Part shown: piece after piece, positions 32,106-36,273 of the stretch
Numbering within the stretch: the stretch's first letter is position 1
Layout: every line of letters begins with the position of its first letter
NCBI GenBank assembly: GCA_900550105.1
Contig: URQW01000026.1
Location: 1 to 36,273 of the forward strand
Direction: 5' to 3'
Source: an uncultured Pelosinus sp.
GTDB lineage: Bacteria > Bacillota > Negativicutes > UMGS1260
Length of the DNA stretch: 36,273 bases
Program-made: the position numbers and the translations under genes
The notes under the pieces: generated by a model
Database searches by the model: none
Seen by the model: the letters and a program-made list of their open reading frames with translations, nothing else
Told to the model about the DNA's origin: nothing

Positions 32106-34064
32106 ATGAAACCAATTTGTCAGTTTCCCTTTGTGGCAATTGTTGGTCAGGAAAACGTCAAAGAAGCGCTGTTGATTGCGCTAATAAACCCTAAAGCGGG
32201 CGGTTTATTAATTTCCGGTGAAAAAGGAACAGCGAAATCGCTGTTGGTGCGCTCAATCACAGATTTTTTAACGGATGGAGCGCTGATTAATTTGCCCTTG
32301 AATGCTTCAGAAGATATGATTTTTGGTCATATCGATGTTGAACAAGCTGTGCTTCAGGGGGAAAAATTCTTTTCTCCCGGGATACTAGCGAGAGCCCAAA
32401 ATCGGATTTTATATGTGGATGAAATTAATTTATTACGCCGGGAACTTTTAATCGGACTGCTTGATGCGAAAGATCGTGGGGTCAATCTAGTGGAACGAGA
32501 AGGCTTGTCTTATTCTCATATCGCAGAATTTACTTTGCTTGGAACAATGAATCCGGAAGAAGGAAGTTTAACCTCTAATCTTTTAGATCGTTTTGGTCTG
32601 TTTACAGCAGTTAATAGCGAAGTTGAAGTTGTCGCCCGCTGTGAAATTGTGCAGCGCTATCTAGCTTATGAGACCGATCCCCTTGGCTTTTGTGAGTCTT
32701 TTGCTGAGGAAACGGCGCTGCTTAGAAAAAAACTGATTAATGCTAAGGCGTTGCTCCCCCACGTTGCCGTTAGTACCGCCATGATGGAATTGGCGGCGCA
32801 GTATGGTGCAAAAGCCAATACGGCGGGGCATCGAGCGGAGATCTTTTTATTGGAAACGGCACGAGCTATTGCCGCTTTGGCGGATCGAACCTATTTATTA
32901 CCAGGCGATATAGAAAAAGCCGCTTACTTTGTACTGCCGCATCGAATGCGGGAGCAACAAAACGAATCTGAAATACCCGATCAAGGTAAGTCTTCGGAAG
33001 CAGACTGCGAACAAGAGCCAACGGATCGTCAAAGGGAGTCGCAAGAATCGGAAGCGGAAGACGAGCAAGAGGAAGACGCAGCTTCCGATTCCGACGCCGG
33101 CGAGGCAGCGGGGGAAAATGATCCCGAACCATTAGAATCAGAAGAAAAGAATGAGACTGATCCTGAGAGTGGGTCGGCTGATGAGAAAAAATCAGATGAC
33201 GCTGTTACAGAGCAGGTGGCAGCGATTGATAAAAATTTTTCACAAGTAAAAATTTCGTTAGATATGATGCAGGATCGCCATGTGCGCAATGGGAATGGCA
33301 AGCGAAGCTTGACTAGAACTGATTTAAAGCAAGGCCGATATGTTTTTTCCTGTATTCCCAAAGGTAAAGTAACTGATCTGGCTTTCGATGCGACTTTGCG
33401 GGCGGCGGCGCCTTATCAAAAGATGCGTGCGAGAGGCCAGTGCCAAATTCGGATTGAGCAGGAAGATTTGCGCCAAAAAGTTCGAGAAAAACGTATCGGT
33501 AATACTTTTCTCTTTGTTGTGGATGCTAGCGGTTCTATGGGAGCTAGAGAGCGCATGAAGGCAGTAAAGGGTGCTATTTATTCAATGCTGCAGGATGCCT
33601 ATCAAAAGCGGGATCAAGTAGGGATGATTGCTTTTAGGCGTAAAACGGCCGATGTACTTTTGCCTGTTACGCGCAGTATTGAACTAGCCCAAAAATGTTT
33701 GCAGACGTTGCCAACCGGCGGTGCAACGCCTTTGGCGGAAGGACTCGGTAAAGCTTTGGCTGTTTTACAATCGATGCAAAAGCGAGAAAAAGCAATGCAG
33801 CCCATTCTTGTACTTGTCACGGACGGACGGACTAATCGCAGCAGTCAAGACTCAGGCGATCCTGTAGCAGAAGCGCTAGCCGTAGCGAGAAAAATTAGCC
33901 AGACTAAGGTACAATCTGTAGTGATTGATACAGAATCTGATTTTGTTCGTATGGGCCTTGCCAAAGCGGTAGCGAAAGAAATGGGAGCAGCTTATTCTAA
34001 ACTCCAGGATTTATCGCAGCAGGGGATTTTACATATTGTTCAGGATATGCATAGCGCTTTGTAG
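32106..34064 (+). CDS. chlD: BchD/ChlD-like chelatase subunit (AAA+ plus VWA)
   Basis: A 652-residue protein with three parts: an N-terminal AAA+ domain (residues about 5-280), a very acidic low-complexity linker (about 281-375, rich in Glu, Asp, Ser), and a C-terminal von Willebrand A domain. The MIDAS motif D-A-S-G-S starts at D473, with the threonine in the TGGATPLAEGL loop and VTDGRTN supplying further metal contacts. The AAA+ domain keeps an apparently complete Walker A (GEKGTAKS, near residue 38) and Walker B (ILYVDEINLL). The gene follows the ChlI-like gene by 18 bases. It should act as the platform linking the I ring to CobN. Confidence 0.9.
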   Translation: MKPICQFPFVAIVGQENVKEALLIALINPKAGGLLISGEKGTAKSLLVRSITDFLTDGALINLPLNASEDMIFGHIDVEQAVLQGEKFFSPGILARAQNRILYVDEINLLRRELLIGLLDAKDRGVNLVEREGLSYSHIAEFTLLGTMNPEEGSLTSNLLDRFGLFTAVNSEVEVVARCEIVQRYLAYETDPLGFCESFAEETALLRKKLINAKALLPHVAVSTAMMELAAQYGAKANTAGHRAEIFLLETARAIAALADRTYLLPGDIEKAAYFVLPHRMREQQNESEIPDQGKSSEADCEQEPTDRQRESQESEAEDEQEEDAASDSDAGEAAGENDPEPLESEEKNETDPESGSADEKKSDDAVTEQVAAIDKNFSQVKISLDMMQDRHVRNGNGKRSLTRTDLKQGRYVFSCIPKGKVTDLAFDATLRAAAPYQKMRARGQCQIRIEQEDLRQKVREKRIGNTFLFVVDASGSMGARERMKAVKGAIYSMLQDAYQKRDQVGMIAFRRKTADVLLPVTRSIELAQKCLQTLPTGGATPLAEGLGKALAVLQSMQKREKAMQPILVLVTDGRTNRSSQDSGDPVAEALAVARKISQTKVQSVVIDTESDFVRMGLAKAVAKEMGAAYSKLQDLSQQGILHIVQDMHSAL

Positions 34065-34103
34065 CAGTAAACTGGAATTTACAGAGAATGTGTGGGGAGT
34101 AGG

Positions 34104-35096
34104 ATGAAGCAGGGATTAGCACTTTTTCTGATATTTATGATGCTGCTTGTTTTAGGGTGCGGCAGTGTAAAAGAAACGACAGTGAAAGAACAAGAAAAAG
34201 AAAAGGCTTATCAGGTTGTTGATGTAACTGGAGAAACTGTTATGTTTTCACAAAAACCGCAGCGTATTATAACTCTTTCGGCTAGTACTGATGAGATTAT
34301 TTTGGGAATGCTGCCGACAGACAAACTGGTAGCTATCAATTTTTTATTAGATGATCCAGCCAGTTCTAATATTGTAAACCAAGCGCAAAAAATACCAAAC
34401 AAAATCAAGGATCCATCAGCCGAATACATTTTTAGTCTAAAACCAGATGTTGTTATTGTTCCCGATTGGGTCAGCGCTGATATTGTGAGCAGTTTGAAGT
34501 CGCTTGGATTAAAAGTTTTTATCTGTAAAGGATCGCGCAGCGTGGCCGAGGTGCGCGAAACAGTGGATTTATTATCCCAAGTAGTTGGCGAAGAAGAAAA
34601 AGGCAGGCAAATCATTCAACAGATGGATGAGAAATTACAGGAAATTAAAGTGAAAGTGGATAAAATTCCCGTGGATCAGCGTAAAAAAGTTGTCTTGATT
34701 TCACTTATGACAACTTATGGCGGCATTGGCTCAACCTTTGACGATATGTGCCATTATGCTGGCGTAATCAATGGTCTGGCTGCAATTGGCATAAAAAATG
34801 GCGAGCCGCTAGGAAAAGAAGGTTTGCTAAAGGTGAATCCTGATATTTTAATTATGCCTGTTTATAATGATCACGGTAACTTTGACATAGAAGCTTTTCG
34901 TAATGAATATCTTTTAGATCCGTCGCTACAAACCTTGCCTGCGGTCAAAGAGAAAAAACTTTATTTTCCGCGTGAAGGCTATCTCTACAATGCTTCGCAG
35001 GACATTGTATATGGAATTCAAGAAATTGCTTTGGCCGTCTACGGGGATGCTTTCGCTCAGGCGGGAACCTGCCATATTTCCGTATCCGGCGAATAA
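34104..35096 (+). CDS. BtuF-like substrate-binding lipoprotein (paralog B)
   Basis: A 330-residue ABC-type binding protein, a close paralog of the one at 28999. I chose the ATG at 34104 because GGGGAG precedes it; the GTG at 34092 is inferior. The signal peptide ends in lipobox VLGC (Cys near residue 20), followed by a Lys/Glu-rich linker. KPQRIITLSASTDEIILG near residue 50 and TYGGIGSTFDDMCHYAG near residue 210 mirror paralog A. It is separated from chlD by 39 bases and followed 59 bases later by a TonB receptor. No permease or ATPase partner is visible in the window. Confidence 0.85.
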   Translation: MKQGLALFLIFMMLLVLGCGSVKETTVKEQEKEKAYQVVDVTGETVMFSQKPQRIITLSASTDEIILGMLPTDKLVAINFLLDDPASSNIVNQAQKIPNKIKDPSAEYIFSLKPDVVIVPDWVSADIVSSLKSLGLKVFICKGSRSVAEVRETVDLLSQVVGEEEKGRQIIQQMDEKLQEIKVKVDKIPVDQRKKVVLISLMTTYGGIGSTFDDMCHYAGVINGLAAIGIKNGEPLGKEGLLKVNPDILIMPVYNDHGNFDIEAFRNEYLLDPSLQTLPAVKEKKLYFPREGYLYNASQDIVYGIQEIALAVYGDAFAQAGTCHISVSGE

Positions 35097-35102
35097 GTTC
35101 GC

Positions 35103-35131
35103 TTGACATAATTTAGGGGATTTGATTATTT
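35103..35131 (+). promoter_or_regulatory. Possible internal promoter before the last TonB receptor
   Basis: TTGACA (35103-35108), a 17-base spacer and TTATTT (35126-35131). The -10 is poor. The receptor could have its own promoter as well as read-through from the chelatase operon. Confidence 0.3.
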
Positions 35132-35155
35132 ATTTTTAGTGAATGGGGAATGATG

Positions 35156-36273
35156 ATGACTAAAAAATTGCAAAGAAAGATTCTGTTAGCGGCGATGGCC
35201 TGTTGCGTGTCACTACCGATTACTGCTGCGTCTGCCGCAGCGCCGTCTGATTATTCGATGGATGAAACCGTGGTTACAGCTATGCGTTATACGACTAAAA
35301 ACACAGAAACGCCAGCCGATGTTACGGTAATTAGCAATGAAAAATTAAAGTCAACTGGTTCGAAAAACTTAATGGAAGCGCTGAAATATACAGCGGGAGT
35401 TACGTATTACGGTTATGGACCGCATGGACAATCTTGGGGCGGCATGAACAGTAAGCTGACAATCCGAGGTATTGAGGGCGGCACCTTAGTTTTAATTAAC
35501 GGTGTGAGCGCTAATTTGAATGGAATCTATCATCTGGATCAAATTCCTGTTGATTCCGTAGAAAAAGTTGAGATTGTTAAAGGCGGCGGTGCTGTCCTGT
35601 ATGGCAGCGAAGCTTTTGGCGGTGTTATTAACATTATCACCAAAAACAAGGTGGAAAATACTGTTAGTGTCTCTAATGGGAGTGATCGTCAAGGTACTGC
35701 CGTGACTTTTCAAGCGGAAAAATCAAGTATTTCGTATGAGTATAGCCGCACGAAACAATCGGAGCCTTTTTCCGATGTGTTAAATCCTAACAGCTATAAA
35801 TACTTATGGCGTGATAGCAAGACGCCTGTTTATATGCGTGATGTCTTTGGCGCAAGCGTCCAAAATAATTTGAATTGGAATTATCAGTTTGATGATCACT
35901 TGCGGTTACTCTATATGCGCAATAATAATGATTATTCCGTTCTCTACAAAGAAGAAGGCACAGGTAGTATTTTAAATAATTATCACTATAATGACCAAAA
36001 ACAGCGAGTGCAGCTTGAATATAAAGAAAACGATTGGACGAGCAAGCTTTATTATAATGGACAGCGTGTCGACAGTACTACTGTGGAAACAGCTCGTCCC
36101 AACCTTGTTGCTTGGGGCAAAGAAAAAATTGCTACCTACGGAGTGGATACACAAAAAGTATGGGAGTCTGGTGATAATAAATGGCTGAGCGGCGTGACGG
36201 TGCAAAAGGAAACTTATGAAAAACAGGGTCAATCTTTATCTGGTTCTACTGCTTCGACGCGTGTACTAAAACC
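35156..36273 (+). CDS. TonB-dependent receptor (3' end beyond the window)
   Basis: The open frame runs from an ATG at 35156 (preceded by GGGGA; in-frame ATGs at 35150 and 35153 are possible) to the end of the window, giving 372 complete codons. The signal peptide (LLAAMACCVSLPITAASAA) is followed by a TonB-box-like MDETVVTAMRY and a plug with TIRGIEGG, EKVEIVKGGGAVLYGSEAFGG and VINIITKN. The missing part should be about half of the barrel. As the last visible gene of the riboswitch 5 run, it probably imports the same kind of molecule as the two binding proteins before it. Confidence 0.88.
   Translation, partial: MTKKLQRKILLAAMACCVSLPITAASAAAPSDYSMDETVVTAMRYTTKNTETPADVTVISNEKLKSTGSKNLMEALKYTAGVTYYGYGPHGQSWGGMNSKLTIRGIEGGTLVLINGVSANLNGIYHLDQIPVDSVEKVEIVKGGGAVLYGSEAFGGVINIITKNKVENTVSVSNGSDRQGTAVTFQAEKSSISYEYSRTKQSEPFSDVLNPNSYKYLWRDSKTPVYMRDVFGASVQNNLNWNYQFDDHLRLLYMRNNNDYSVLYKEEGTGSILNNYHYNDQKQRVQLEYKENDWTSKLYYNGQRVDSTTVETARPNLVAWGKEKIATYGVDTQKVWESGDNKWLSGVTVQKETYEKQGQSLSGSTASTRVLK

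Noticed and set aside
25293..34064. Calling the chelatase a magnesium chelatase for chlorophyll
   Set aside because: The large subunit matches CobN better than BchH in its central motifs, and the context is B12 transport and salvage.

Overview
The window looks like part of the chromosome of an anaerobic diderm Firmicute (Negativicutes, most likely near Sporomusa/Pelosinus). That placement is an inference. Outer-membrane TonB-dependent receptors sit beside Firmicute-style genes with strong AGGAGG-type ribosome sites, Rho-independent terminators, lipoprotein-type binding proteins and a methylmalonyl-CoA mutase typical of propionate-forming Negativicutes. All recognised genes lie on the + strand.

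The unifying theme is vitamin B12 (corrinoid). Five intact cobalamin riboswitches (about 4470, 7229, 14487, 20262 and 23035) and one decayed riboswitch tail (21922) occur in 36 kb. Layout: (1) 91-4363, a TonB receptor, a PepSY-TM membrane protein, corrinoid adenosyltransferase CobO and a tiny zinc-ribbon protein. (2) Riboswitch 1, then a BtuF-like lipoprotein and a second PepSY-TM protein (4804-7112). (3) Riboswitch 2, then mutA, mutB and meaB (7737-13229), followed by a strong hairpin and a first cbiZ (13316-14401). (4) Riboswitch 3, then a three-gene nitrogenase-like reductase (NifH/NifD/NifK-like) and a BtuB-like TonB receptor (14788-20134). (5) Riboswitch 4, then glutamate dehydrogenase (20655-21914), then the decayed riboswitch tail, a 56-residue coiled-coil protein and a stand-alone LytTR regulator. 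(6) Riboswitch 5, then a long same-strand run: nitrilase-family amidase, second cbiZ, CobN-type chelatase large subunit, BtuF-like lipoprotein, radical SAM/SPASM protein, BchI/ChlI-like and BchD/ChlD-like chelatase subunits, another BtuF-like lipoprotein, and a TonB receptor cut by the window end.

Much of this fits corrinoid capture, adenosylation, remodelling (CbiZ) and use (MutAB/MeaB). The part that standard B12 salvage does not explain is the pairing of a three-component nitrogenase-like reductase with a three-component ATP-dependent chelatase. This is the same enzymatic pairing as BchLNB plus BchHID in bacteriochlorophyll synthesis, here with B12 riboswitches, B12-type transport genes, a radical SAM enzyme and two amidohydrolases. 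I propose it as a B12-controlled tetrapyrrole-modifying or metal-exchanging system. Its substrate cannot be read from the sequence.

The window holds no TonB/ExbBD, no BtuC/BtuD permease or ATPase and no core corrin-ring biosynthesis genes. I saw no tRNA, rRNA, CRISPR array or insertion sequence.
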